Assembly: GCA_963843275.1 (NCBI GenBank)
Contig: CAWJJM010000011.1
Coordinates: 1 to 64,000 of the forward strand
Direction: 5' to 3'
Length of the DNA: 64,000 nucleotides
From: CAWJJM01 sp963843275
GTDB taxonomy: Bacteria; Acidobacteriota; Thermoanaerobaculia; Multivoradales; JBCCEF01
The notes beneath the pieces are model-generated. The model was not told where the DNA came from. It saw only the letters and a program-made list of their open reading frames with translations, and ran no database searches. The position numbers were made by a program, and so were the translations under genes. Position 1 is the stretch's first letter, and each line of letters opens with the position of its first letter. This document shows positions 53,169 through 61,419 of this stretch, in pieces.

Positions 53169-55424
53169 ATGGACCTCCGCGAGCAGATCCGCCGCCACCG
53201 CAAGGACAACCGGGTGATCCTGGGCACCCTGCTGGTGCTCTTCCTGGTGCTCGCCGGCATCTTCTACCTGATCCTGCGCAGCCGCGACCTGCCGAGCTAC
53301 CTGGTCACCGACCAGCTCCTGCTGTTCGTGCTCTGGTACGTCGACGGCGTCCTCATCCTGGCGATCCTCTTCGTCCTGCTGCGGAACCTCTACAAGCTGG
53401 CGATCGAGCGCCACCACCGCATCCTCGGGTCGAAGTTCAAGATCAAGCTGGTCGCCACCTTCATCGGCCTGTCGCTGATCCCCGTGCTGCTCCTCTTCGT
53501 CATCGCCACCGAGCTGCTCCAGGGCTCGGTGGACCGCTGGTTCAGCACCCAGGTGCGCGAGGTGCGCGAGCAGGGGTACGCGGTCTCCGAGGCGCTCAGC
53601 GACGTGCTCGAGGCCGACACCCTGCGCGGCGCCGCCCGCGCCCGGCGCGCCATCGAAGGGCTCGACCTCACCGCCCCGGACACCAAGCCGGAGCTGGTGC
53701 GCCGGCTGCGCGGCCTGCTCGCCGACACCGGCCTCGACGTGGTGGCGGTGTACGACGGCCGGGACTTCGTCCAGGCGCTGGTCGATCCGGCGACCGGCAT
53801 CACCGACCTTCCGGAGTCGCCGCCCGACCTGCTCGCCGAGGCCGGCCGTGAGGGGCACGCGGTGCGGGTCCAGGAGCCGCCCGGGGTCCCGGGGACGCTG
53901 GTGCTCGCCGCGGTGGGACCGGCGCCGCCCGCCGCGGAGGGGAGCGAGGAGGCGCCGTGGAGCCCGCCCGCGGCCCGGGCCGAGAGCGGGGGCGCGATCG
54001 TGGTCGGCGGACGGCTCCTCGAGCCCCGCCTGGCGGCCCAGATCCGCGAGCTGCGCGAGGCCTTCCTCACCTACCGCCAGCTCGAGGTGCAGCGCAAGAA
54101 CCTCGCCGCGAGCCACCTGCTGACCTTCCTGATGGTCACGCTGCTGATCCTCCTCGCCTCCTCCTGGGTGGGGCTCTACCTGGCGCGCCGGGTGACGGTG
54201 CCGATCCAGGCGCTCGCCGAGGGTACGCGGCGCATCAGCCTCGGCGACCTCGACCACCGGGTGGAGGTGGCCGCCGACGACGAGCTGGGCGTGCTGGTCG
54301 AGTCGTTCAACCGGATGACCGAGGAGCTGCGGCGCAACAAGGAGGTCATCGAGCGCAGCAACAGCGAGCTGCTGGAGGCCAACCGCCGCATCGCCGCCGA
54401 GCGGGCGCTGATCGGGGCGGTGCTCGCCAACGTCGCCGCCGGGGTCATCTCGATCGACGGCGAGGGGCGCATCTTCACCTGCAACCAGGCGGCCCTCGGG
54501 ATGCTGCGGCAGCGCGAGGACGAGGTGGTGGGCCGCCGGGTCGAGGAGGCGTGGGCCGACCCCGAGCGGGCCCAGCTCGCCGACCTCGGGGCGCCCGGCG
54601 CGGCCGCCGGCCCCGCCCGCCAGGCCAGCCGCGAGGTGCACATGGTCCTCGGCGGCGAGTGGAAGGTGTTCGAGGTCAAGGTCACCCCGCTGGTGGGCAC
54701 CGACGGCGCCGGCGGCCGCGTGATGGTGCTCGAGGAGCTGACCGAGCTCATCAAGGCGCAGCAGCTCGCCGCCTGGAGCGAGGCGGCGCGGCGCATCGCG
54801 CACGAGATCAAGAATCCGCTGACCCCGATCAAGCTCTCCGCCGAGCGGCTGCTGCGCAAGTGGCGCCAGGGGGAGCGGGGGATCGGGCCGGCGCTCGAGG
54901 AGGGGGTGGAGACCATCGTGCGCGAGGTCGGCACCCTGCAGGAGATGGTGGACGAGTTCTCGCGCTACGCCCGGATGCCGCGCCCGCAGCCGGCGCACGT
55001 CGACCTCGGCCGGCTGGTCGACGACACCCTCGACCTCTACCGCGACCTCAAGAGCGGCGTGGCGGTCGAGTCGGCGGTCGACCCGGAGCTGGGCGAGGTC
55101 TCCGTCGACCCGCAGCAGATCCGCCGGGCGCTGATCAACCTGCTCGACAACGCCATCGAGTCGGTCGAGCCGCCGGGGCGGGTGACGGTGGGGGCACACC
55201 GGGTGGACGGCCACCTGGAGATCCACGTCGCCGACACCGGCCGCGGCATCCCCGCCGAGGCCCGGGACAAGCTGTTCCTTCCCTACTTCTCCACCAAGGG
55301 GCGCGGCACCGGGCTGGGGCTCGCCATCGTGCACCGCATCGTCACCGACCACCGCGGCACCATCCGGGTGGAGGACAACCGGCCGCACGGCACGGTGTTC
55401 ACCGTCGAGCTGCCGCTGCGCTAG
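53169..55424 (+). CDS. NtrY-like sensor histidine kinase
   Basis: A 751-residue membrane kinase. N-terminal membrane helices (about 18-36, 50-72, 92-112), a periplasmic sensing region (about 120-310), another helix (about 318-338), HAMP (about 340-395), a PAS domain (about 410-520) and the kinase core. Key boxes: H-box ARRIAHEIKNPLTPIKLSAE with the phospho-accepting His, N-box LINLLDNAIESV, G1 DTGRGIP, and G2 GRGTGLGLAIVHRIV. NtrY kinases phosphorylate NtrX-type regulators controlling envelope, nitrogen or redox genes. No NtrX-like regulator follows; the next gene is on the other strand, so the partner must be elsewhere. Confidence 0.93.
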   Translation: MDLREQIRRHRKDNRVILGTLLVLFLVLAGIFYLILRSRDLPSYLVTDQLLLFVLWYVDGVLILAILFVLLRNLYKLAIERHHRILGSKFKIKLVATFIGLSLIPVLLLFVIATELLQGSVDRWFSTQVREVREQGYAVSEALSDVLEADTLRGAARARRAIEGLDLTAPDTKPELVRRLRGLLADTGLDVVAVYDGRDFVQALVDPATGITDLPESPPDLLAEAGREGHAVRVQEPPGVPGTLVLAAVGPAPPAAEGSEEAPWSPPAARAESGGAIVVGGRLLEPRLAAQIRELREAFLTYRQLEVQRKNLAASHLLTFLMVTLLILLASSWVGLYLARRVTVPIQALAEGTRRISLGDLDHRVEVAADDELGVLVESFNRMTEELRRNKEVIERSNSELLEANRRIAAERALIGAVLANVAAGVISIDGEGRIFTCNQAALGMLRQREDEVVGRRVEEAWADPERAQLADLGAPGAAAGPARQASREVHMVLGGEWKVFEVKVTPLVGTDGAGGRVMVLEELTELIKAQQLAAWSEAARRIAHEIKNPLTPIKLSAERLLRKWRQGERGIGPALEEGVETIVREVGTLQEMVDEFSRYARMPRPQPAHVDLGRLVDDTLDLYRDLKSGVAVESAVDPELGEVSVDPQQIRRALINLLDNAIESVEPPGRVTVGAHRVDGHLEIHVADTGRGIPAEARDKLFLPYFSTKGRGTGLGLAIVHRIVTDHRGTIRVEDNRPHGTVFTVELPLR

Positions 55425-55578
55425 GGCGAGAGTGCGGATGCGGTCGCGTCCGCGGCGTCGCCGCGCGCTCGGAGGGCCTGCGGCCTCTTGAGGTCCGCCG
55501 CGGCCTCCCGCTCTCGCGCTCTCTCGCCGCGGGGTCGGCCGTCCTCCGGCCCGGCGCGCGGCGTCCGGCGACTTCAGC

Positions 55579-56727
55579 TCAGTACCGGAAGATGGCCGCG
55601 GAGCAGCTCTCGCCCGGCACCTCGGCCGGATCGACCGCGTAGACCGCGCCGCCGTTGAGCCAGGTGTGGACGGCGGCGCGGTCCAGCAGGTCCTCGCTGT
55701 CGGCCTGCTGCTCGTCGTGGCGCTCGACCTCGCGCCGCTCGGCGTCGAAGGCGCCCCACTCGCGCACCCCGCGGGCCACGAACAGGGTGTCGACGCGGCC
55801 GTCCATCGCCGCGGTGACCACCTGATCCAGCTCGCCGGTGGCGAGCCCGGTCCCCGACAGGTCGCCGTAGCGCGCCGCCGCGTCGCGTCGCTCGCCGCGG
55901 AAGCGTTCCTCGACCAGCGCCCAGGCGCGGGCGTGCAGGTCGGCCGCGGAGAGGGCCTCGGGGTTGCCGTCGACGCCCTCCGCGAGCACCTGCGGGTGGC
56001 CGGAGACCGCCCGGTAGATCGGCTGCAGGTACTCGACGCCGGCGAGCACCAGCGGCGCACCGTCGCCGATCACCTCCCGCACCCCCTTGTCGACGACCCC
56101 GAAGTAGCGGCGGATCTCGTCCTTGGAGTCCTCCTCGCCGCCCCCCTGTCCGTGGTAGACGGGCGAGCGCGCGGCGCCGACGGCGCGGGTGCCGGTGTGG
56201 AACTGCAGGTGCTGCTCGGTGAGGTCGCGGCCGAGCGCCTCGGCGAGGCTGCCCGGCACGCCGGGGAGCGGCACCTCGCGGACGGCGTAGCGGCTCCCCT
56301 CGAGCAGCCGTACGCTGTTGATCGCCAGGGCGAGGACGTAGAAGCGGCCCTCGAGGTTGAACAGCGGCAGCAGCGACTTGAGGTGGAAGCGGTCCTCGAC
56401 CGCGGCCAGCTCGTGGAAGCGCAGCGGCAGCCGGTAGGTGCGCAGGAAGTCCCGGGCCACGAACACGGCCAGGCCGTCCTCCTGGTGCTGCCAGAAGTCG
56501 TAGTCGTCGACCAGGCCGCGGGCCGGCTCGAGCAGCGCGTCGGCGGCGGCGCGGTCGAGCCCCTGCTCCTGCAGGCGGCCGGTGGCCTCCCGCAACAGGT
56601 TCTTGAAGCGGATCGGGTTCTGCAGGGTCTCCTGCCCGGCGCGCACGGTGGGCAGGAAGATCGACACGTGCGGACCGTCCTGGTGGGCGACGAGCGTGGC
56701 GAGCTCTTCTCGCGAGATCGGATCCAT
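55579..56727 (-). CDS. Bacterial archaeo-eukaryotic release-factor-like (baeRF) family protein
   Basis: A 382-residue cytoplasmic protein from ATG 56727 (GGAGGCCCTTCGG upstream). The start ISREELATLVAHQDGPHVSIFLP, the long helix RFKNLLREATGRLQEQGLDR, GLAVFVARDFLRTYRLPL, RFYVLALAINSVRLLEG and the C-terminal VVTAAMDGRVDTLFVARGVR fit the baeRF (family 7-like) group, related to eukaryotic eRF1/Pelota domains. These proteins are suspected of roles in ribosome rescue or hibernation but are not biochemically settled. The catalytic GGQ of real release factors is absent. It is divergent from yqeY and SelB, another translation-linked pair. Confidence 0.75.
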   Translation of the reverse strand: MDPISREELATLVAHQDGPHVSIFLPTVRAGQETLQNPIRFKNLLREATGRLQEQGLDRAAADALLEPARGLVDDYDFWQHQEDGLAVFVARDFLRTYRLPLRFHELAAVEDRFHLKSLLPLFNLEGRFYVLALAINSVRLLEGSRYAVREVPLPGVPGSLAEALGRDLTEQHLQFHTGTRAVGAARSPVYHGQGGGEEDSKDEIRRYFGVVDKGVREVIGDGAPLVLAGVEYLQPIYRAVSGHPQVLAEGVDGNPEALSAADLHARAWALVEERFRGERRDAAARYGDLSGTGLATGELDQVVTAAMDGRVDTLFVARGVREWGAFDAERREVERHDEQQADSEDLLDRAAVHTWLNGGAVYAVDPAEVPGESCSAAIFRY

Positions 56728-56862
56728 CCGAAGGGCCTCCTGTCGCTGGCGGTGGGCGGATGTGAAGACGGTGGTCATGGGCTTCGGGCGCGCCCTACGG
56801 GTCCGGGGCGTCCGCCCCTCCGGGGTAGCAACGGCCGTGCCGGTGGGGCGGCCCCACCACCC

Positions 56863-56868
56863 TATAAT
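56863..56868 (+). promoter_or_regulatory. Perfect -10 box (TATAAT) seven bases before yqeY
   Basis: TATAAT at 56863-56868 followed by seven bases and ATG 56876, with no Shine-Dalgarno between. It predicts a leaderless mRNA for yqeY-selB. No -35 match is visible. Confidence 0.65.
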
Positions 56869-56875
56869 CGCAGAC

Positions 56876-57331
56876 ATGAACGGGCCCAGAGAACGTGTGG
56901 AGGCGGACCTCCGCAGCGCCATGAAAGCGGGCGACCGGGAGCGGGTCTCGACCCTCCGCCTGCTCCTCTCCGAGGTCAAGAACGAGCGTATCCGGCGCGG
57001 CGAGGAGGTCGACGAGGCGGGCCTGACGACCCTCGTGCGCCGGGGGATCAAGCAGCGGCAGGAGGCGGCCGAGCAGTACCGCCGCGGCGGCCGCGAGGAC
57101 TCGGCGGCCCGCGAGGAGCGCGAGGCTGAGCTGCTCGCCACCTACCTGCCGCAGCAGGTCGGCGAGGACGAGATCCGCGCCGCCGCGGCCGCCTGGGCCG
57201 AGCAGCAGGGCCTCTCCGGCCCCGGCGCCATGGGACCGATGATGCGCGAGATGATGGCCCGCTTCGGCGCCCGCGCCGACGGCGCCACCGTCAACCGCGT
57301 GGTGCGGGAGGTCCTGGAGCGCTCCGGATGA
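56876..57331 (+). CDS. GatB/YqeY domain-containing protein
   Basis: A 151-residue cytoplasmic protein of the YqeY family, related to the C-terminal helical domain of GatB, the tRNA-dependent amidotransferase subunit. Motifs: RVEADLRSAMKAGDRERVS, LRLLLSEVKNERIRRGEE, the central helices with RQEAAEQYRRGGR and EEREAELLATYLPQQV, and the C-terminal GPMMREMMARFGARADGATV. It is thought to bind tRNA; no enzyme activity is known. Its TGA overlaps the ATG of selB (ATGA), giving translational coupling. Confidence 0.93.
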   Translation: MNGPRERVEADLRSAMKAGDRERVSTLRLLLSEVKNERIRRGEEVDEAGLTTLVRRGIKQRQEAAEQYRRGGREDSAAREEREAELLATYLPQQVGEDEIRAAAAAWAEQQGLSGPGAMGPMMREMMARFGARADGATVNRVVREVLERSG

Positions 57332-59268
57332 GCGCCGGGCCGGCGGCGGCCCCCGCCCTGCGGGTGGTGGTGGGCACCGCGGGGCACATCGACCACGGCA
57401 AGACGGCGCTGATCCAGCAGCTCACCGGGATCGACTGCGACCGCTGGGCCGAGGAGAAGCAGCGCGGCATCACCATCGACCTCGGCTTCGCCTGGCTCCG
57501 CGAGGACGACCTCCAGCTCGGCTTCGTCGACGTCCCCGGACACGAGCGCTTCCTGCACAACGCCCTGGCCGGGATGGGCGGCATCCGCATCGCCCTTTTG
57601 GTGGTGGCGGCCGACGAGGGGGTCAAGCCGCAGACCCGCGAGCACCTGGCGATCTGCCGCCTGCTCGGTATCCCGCACGCCGTCGTCGCCCTCACCAAGG
57701 CCGACCTGGTGGCGGACGACCTGCTCGAGCTCGCCGGGTTGGAGGTCGAGGAGCTGCTCGCCGGCACCCCGTACGCCGGGGCGCCGCGGTTCGCGGTCTC
57801 CAGCGTCACCGGCCGCGGCGTCGACGCCCTGCGCGCGGCGCTCGTCGAGCGCGCCCGCGCCGCCGCGCCCGCCGCCGACGCCGACCCCGCCGCCGCCCCG
57901 GTCCGGCTGCCGATCGACCGCGCCTTCCACCTCAAGGGCCTCGGCGCCATCGTCACCGGCACGCTGGTCGGCGGCCGCGTCCATCCCGGGGACACCCTCG
58001 AGCTGCAGCCGGGCGGCGAGCCCGTCCGGGTGCGCAGCGTCCAGGTCCACGGCAGCCCGCGCGACGAGGCGGCCGCCGGCGAGCGCACCTCGCTGCAGGT
58101 CACCGGGATGCCGCTCGAGGGGCTGGCCCGTGGCATGGAGCTGGTGGCGCCCGCTAGCGTCGCCGCCACCCGCCGGCTCGCCCTCGAGGTCGAGCTGCTG
58201 CCCGAGGCGCCGCCGCTGCGCGGCTTCGCCCCGGTGCGACTGCACCTGTTCGCCGCCGAGAGGATGGGGCGGATGCGCCCGCTCGGCAGCCGCGAGATCC
58301 CGCCCGGCGGCCGCGGCGTGGTCGAGGTGCGGCTGGCGGCGCCGGGCGTGGTGGCGGTGCGCGGCGACCGCGTGATCCTGCGCCGCCCGTCGCCCCCCGC
58401 CACCCTCGGCGGCGGCCGGGTGCTCGATCCGGCCTGGCGGCGCCACCGCGGTCACGCCCTCGCCGAGGCGCTGCCGGCGCTGGCCGCCGGCGGCGACGCG
58501 GCGCTGGTCTTCTGGGCGGCGGAGGCCGGCGAGTCCGGGCTCGCCGCCGAGGACGCCGGGCGCCGGCTGGGGCGGCGCCCGGACGCGGTCGCGCCGCGGC
58601 TGGCCGAGCTGGCCGCGGCGGGACGCCTGCTGCGGATCCCGCCGGGCAGCGGGCACGGCGAGCGCTGGATCGTCCCCGCCACGCTGCGCCGGGTGGTCGA
58701 GCGGGCGCGGACGGTGCTCGCCGACTACTTCCGGCAGGATCGACTGGCCCGCGGCATCCCCAAGGCGGAGGCGGTGCGGCGCATCCTGCCGGGCCGCGCC
58801 GCCGCGCTCGCCGACGTGTACCTGGAGTGGCTGGCCGCCGAGAAGGTCCTCACCGTCGCCGGCGACCTGGTCAACCTCCCCGGACGCGAGGCCGAGCTGA
58901 CCGGCGAGGAGTCGCAGCTGTCGCGTCGCGTGGTCGAGCGCTTCGCGGCCGGCGGCCTGGCGCCCCCCTCCCCGGCCGAGGTCGCCGCGGAGCTCGGCGC
59001 CAAGCCGCAGATCCTCGACGGCGTGCTGCGCTACCTGGTCGAGCGGGGGCGCCTGGTGCGCCTGCCGGGCGGTCTGATGCTCGCCGCCTCCGCCGTCGAG
59101 CGGCTGGCCGAGGAGCTCGCCGCCACCGGCTGGGAGCGCTTCAGCGTGCCGCAGTTCAAGGACCGCTTCGGCCTCTCCCGCAAGTGGGCGATCCCGTTGC
59201 TCGAGCACCTCGACTCGACGGGCGTCACCCGCCGCCTGGGGGACGAGAGGATGCTCGCCCGGCGCTGA
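57328..59268 (+). CDS. selB: Selenocysteine-specific translation elongation factor
   Basis: A 646-residue GTPase that carries Sec-tRNA(Sec) to UGA codons marked by a SECIS hairpin. GTP-binding motifs are complete: P-loop GTAGHIDHGKTAL, switch I RGITIDLGF, DVPGHERFL, TKADL, and SVTGRGVDAL. EF-Tu-like domains II and III follow (about 195-365), then winged-helix repeats at the C-terminus (about 390-646) that bind SECIS RNA. Length fits SelB. Its presence implies that selenoproteins are made, but selA, selD, tRNA-Sec and any recognisable in-frame UGA selenoprotein gene are not in this window. Confidence 0.96.
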   Translation: MSAGPAAAPALRVVVGTAGHIDHGKTALIQQLTGIDCDRWAEEKQRGITIDLGFAWLREDDLQLGFVDVPGHERFLHNALAGMGGIRIALLVVAADEGVKPQTREHLAICRLLGIPHAVVALTKADLVADDLLELAGLEVEELLAGTPYAGAPRFAVSSVTGRGVDALRAALVERARAAAPAADADPAAAPVRLPIDRAFHLKGLGAIVTGTLVGGRVHPGDTLELQPGGEPVRVRSVQVHGSPRDEAAAGERTSLQVTGMPLEGLARGMELVAPASVAATRRLALEVELLPEAPPLRGFAPVRLHLFAAERMGRMRPLGSREIPPGGRGVVEVRLAAPGVVAVRGDRVILRRPSPPATLGGGRVLDPAWRRHRGHALAEALPALAAGGDAALVFWAAEAGESGLAAEDAGRRLGRRPDAVAPRLAELAAAGRLLRIPPGSGHGERWIVPATLRRVVERARTVLADYFRQDRLARGIPKAEAVRRILPGRAAALADVYLEWLAAEKVLTVAGDLVNLPGREAELTGEESQLSRRVVERFAAGGLAPPSPAEVAAELGAKPQILDGVLRYLVERGRLVRLPGGLMLAASAVERLAEELAATGWERFSVPQFKDRFGLSRKWAIPLLEHLDSTGVTRRLGDERMLARR

Positions 59269-59330
59269 CCGCCGCGCCGGCGCAACCTTCCGCCGCGCCG
59301 CCCGTATCCAACCCCCGAGCTCCTCGGTGG

Positions 59331-59336
59331 TACCAT
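59331..59336 (+). promoter_or_regulatory. -10-like box (TACCAT) before the small exported protein gene
   Basis: TACCAT at 59331-59336, 32 bases before ATG 59368, which itself has a GAGGAGG ribosome site. No -35 is evident. Confidence 0.3.
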
Positions 59337-59367
59337 GTGCGCTCCGATCCACTGAGGAGGACGCACC

Positions 59368-59688
59368 ATGAATGCGAGATTCGGAACCCTGCGCCGCCTC
59401 GCCGCCGCGCTCGCCCTCGCCGCCCTGGTGGCGGCGCCGGTGCTGGCGGCTCCCGCCGACGATGGCCCGTCCGCCCCCGACGGTGGCGCCAACGTCTTCG
59501 CCGGCCTGGTCCACAGCGTCGGCGGATTCCTGAGCGCTCTGCTCGGCGACCCGCCGCGCGTCGTCGAGCACCGGGACGACAAGGGCCCGGGCTCGGTGCA
59601 CGGGCCGATCGGCTCCGGCTTCGACCCCAACGGCGTCCGGCCGCACCACCAGCCGCCGCCCAACTCCGGTTCCCTTTCGATCCACTGA
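59368..59688 (+). CDS. Small exported protein of unknown function
   Basis: A 106-residue protein with strong ribosome site (GAGGAGGACGCACC) and a signal peptide (LAAALALAALVAAPVLAAP). The mature part of about 75 residues has a short hydrophobic helix (NVFAGLVHSVGGFLSALLG) and a polar tail rich in Gly, Pro, Asp and His (HGPIGSGFDPNGVRPHHQPP). I do not recognise a family. It lies 13 bases upstream of the TPR gene and is probably co-transcribed with it, which invites comparison with secreted peptides paired to TPR receptors. Confidence 0.65.
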   Translation: MNARFGTLRRLAAALALAALVAAPVLAAPADDGPSAPDGGANVFAGLVHSVGGFLSALLGDPPRVVEHRDDKGPGSVHGPIGSGFDPNGVRPHHQPPPNSGSLSIH

Positions 59689-59701
59689 CCGAGGTGGACG
59701 T

Positions 59702-60748
59702 TTGACCCGACGCGCGCTGCCCCGCCCCGCGACCAACGCCGACGACGAGCGGCGTTGCCGGGAGCTGGTGGCGCGCAGTCGGGAGCTGGTGTTCCGGGAG
59801 CCGCGCGAGGCGCTCGCCGCCGCGGTGGCGGCGACCGAGGCCGCCGCGGACCTGACGGCGGCGCCGGACGACGCCGCGGCGCTCGCCGACCTGCGGGCGG
59901 AGGCTTGGGCCTACCGCGGCAATGCCCAGCGCGTCCTCACCGACCTCGACGCCGCGGAGGCGTGCTTCCGCCGCGCCGAGGACGAGCTCTCCGACGGCAG
60001 CGGCGACCCCTCCCTGACCGCACGGCTGCTCGACCTGCACGCCTCGTTGTGGGCGGCGCGGGGGCGCGGCGACGAGGCGGCGGGGCTGCTCGACCGGGCG
60101 CTGGAGCTCTGCGGCGACGAGCGCTCCGTCCTGCGCGCCCACCTGCTGGTGAACAAGGGCTACGTCCTGCTCCAGGCGGGGCGCGAGGCGACGGCGCTGC
60201 CGGTCCTGCGCGAGGCGCTGGCGCTGCTCCGCCCCGAGAACGAGCTGCGGCTCTTCCTCTTCGCCGCCGGCAACCTGATCAAGGCCCTCCACCTGGTCGG
60301 CTACTCGATCGCCGCCCGCTCGCTGATCGCCGAGCTGCGGCCGCTGCACGACCGGCTCGGGGACCGCATCAGCCTGTTGCGGCTCGACTGGCTGGAGGCG
60401 CAGATCGACGCCGAGCTCGGCGCCGCAGCCCGGGCCGAGGCGAAGCTGCGCCAGGTGCGCGATGACCTGGTGGAGGCGGGCCTGGCCTACGACGCGGCGC
60501 TGGTCAGCCTCGACCTGGCCAACCTGCTGGCGCGCGACCACCGTTTCGTCGAGATCCGCCAGCTGGCCCTGGAGATGTTCCCCATCTTCCAGTCCCGCCG
60601 CATCCACCGCGAGGCGCTGGCGGCGCTGATCCTGTTCCGCGAGTCGATCTCCGGCGGCCGCGCCGACCTCACCTTCATCGCCGAGGTGCGGACCTTCCTC
60701 GAGAAGGCGCGGCAGGACACACGGCTCCGTTTCCGCTCCCCCCGCTGA
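59702..60748 (+). CDS. Cytoplasmic TPR-repeat protein (RNPP/HTH-partner-like)
   Basis: A 348-residue protein beginning at TTG 59702, with GAGGTGG four bases upstream. It is a helical solenoid of about seven TPR-like units (ELVFREPREALAAAVAATEA, AEAWAYRGNAQRVLTDLDAA, HLLVNKGYVLLQAGREATAL, LFAAGNLIKALHLVGYSIAA, AALVSLDLANLLARDHRFVE) and ends with FLEKARQDTRLRFRSP, a tail frequently seen in acidobacterial TPR proteins that carry an N-terminal helix-turn-helix. Here that DNA-binding domain is missing, while a small separate XRE-type protein is encoded convergently next door. No signal peptide is present. A peptide- or protein-binding regulatory role is likely. Confidence 0.75.
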   Translation: MTRRALPRPATNADDERRCRELVARSRELVFREPREALAAAVAATEAAADLTAAPDDAAALADLRAEAWAYRGNAQRVLTDLDAAEACFRRAEDELSDGSGDPSLTARLLDLHASLWAARGRGDEAAGLLDRALELCGDERSVLRAHLLVNKGYVLLQAGREATALPVLREALALLRPENELRLFLFAAGNLIKALHLVGYSIAARSLIAELRPLHDRLGDRISLLRLDWLEAQIDAELGAAARAEAKLRQVRDDLVEAGLAYDAALVSLDLANLLARDHRFVEIRQLALEMFPIFQSRRIHREALAALILFRESISGGRADLTFIAEVRTFLEKARQDTRLRFRSPR

Positions 60749-60753
60749 CCCCC

Positions 60754-60769
60754 GGGCGGCCGGCCGCCC
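60754..60769. terminator. Palindromic hairpin between convergent TPR and HTH genes
   Basis: GGGCGGCCGGCCGCCC, a perfect 16-bp palindrome in the 27-base gap between two convergent stops. No T tract on either side; a bidirectional transcription block is possible. Confidence 0.4.
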
Positions 60770-60775
60770 CGGTGC

Positions 60776-61198
60776 TCAGGGGCGGAAGTCGTAGACCCCG
60801 AGCGGCGGCGCCTCGGCACCGACCTCCCCCTCCCGGGTCTCCAGGAGCTGGACCATGCTGCGGATCATCGCCCGCAGGTCGTTGACCAGGCGCTCGATCT
60901 CCTGACGGTCGAGCGCCGCGGCGGGTGCGGCGGCGACCCCGTCGACACCGGCGGGCACGGCCCGGCCGCCGCCGTCGTCGTCGTAGAGCCCGGCGAAGAA
61001 CAGCGAGGGGCTGGTCCCGAGGACCGCGAGGACGCGCTGCAGGCGCGGCAGGTCGAGGGCCTCGCGGCCGGCGAGCAGAGTCGCCAGGTCGCCCGGCGGG
61101 AGCCCGAGGCGCCGCTCCAGGGCCGGAGCGGACCGGCCGCTGGCCGTCATCAAACTCTGCAACGCCTCGCCGATCCGCTGCTCGATCGCACCCGTCAT
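60776..61198 (-). CDS. XRE-type helix-turn-helix regulator with C-terminal coiled coil
   Basis: A 140-residue protein from ATG 61198 (GAGAGGGGG upstream). Residues about 1-75 form a five-helix XRE/Cro-like domain (IEQRIGEALQSLMTASGRSA, LERRLGLPPGDLATLLAGRE, LPRLQRVLAVLGTSPSLFFA). A flexible Ala/Gly linker precedes an amphipathic helix (about 100-122, RQEIERLVNDLRAMIRSMVQ) for oligomerisation. It ends with a YDFRP tail. It is divergent from the receptor at 61526, with CTCCAATCG/TTGAATCG repeats between them, and I infer that it binds there. The layout resembles the partial regulator at the left edge of the window. Confidence 0.8.
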   Translation of the reverse strand: MTGAIEQRIGEALQSLMTASGRSAPALERRLGLPPGDLATLLAGREALDLPRLQRVLAVLGTSPSLFFAGLYDDDGGGRAVPAGVDGVAAAPAAALDRQEIERLVNDLRAMIRSMVQLLETREGEVGAEAPPLGVYDFRP

Positions 61199-61291
61199 CC
61201 CCGCGACCCCCTCTCGTCGGTTTCCCCTGGATACGCAGCCCAGCGCGCCCGGTTGCGCCACGCGCCGGGAACGCCTCTTGCTTGCCGGCCC

Positions 61292-61344
61292 CGATTCTCC
61301 AATCGAACCAACTCCGCTCCAATCGGTTGAATCGCGTTGAATCG
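61292..61344. promoter_or_regulatory. Operator-like repeat cluster between XRE regulator and receptor gene
   Basis: CTCCAATCG occurs at 61297-61305 and 61317-61325 (20 bp apart), followed by GTTGAATCG at 61326-61334 and 61336-61344 (10 bp apart), so four AATCG cores lie at roughly helical spacing. On the minus strand TTGGAG-N17-GAGAAT overlaps the cluster and could be the regulator's promoter. The remainder of the 327-base gap 61199-61525 holds only the hairpin at 61420 and the receptor ribosome site. Confidence 0.5.
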
Positions 61345-61419
61345 CCTCGCCACTGTTCCCGGGGTGGGGCGAGGGCCCTGCAAGCTCCTGACGCAAAAGC
61401 AGTTCCACCCGCCGACCGC

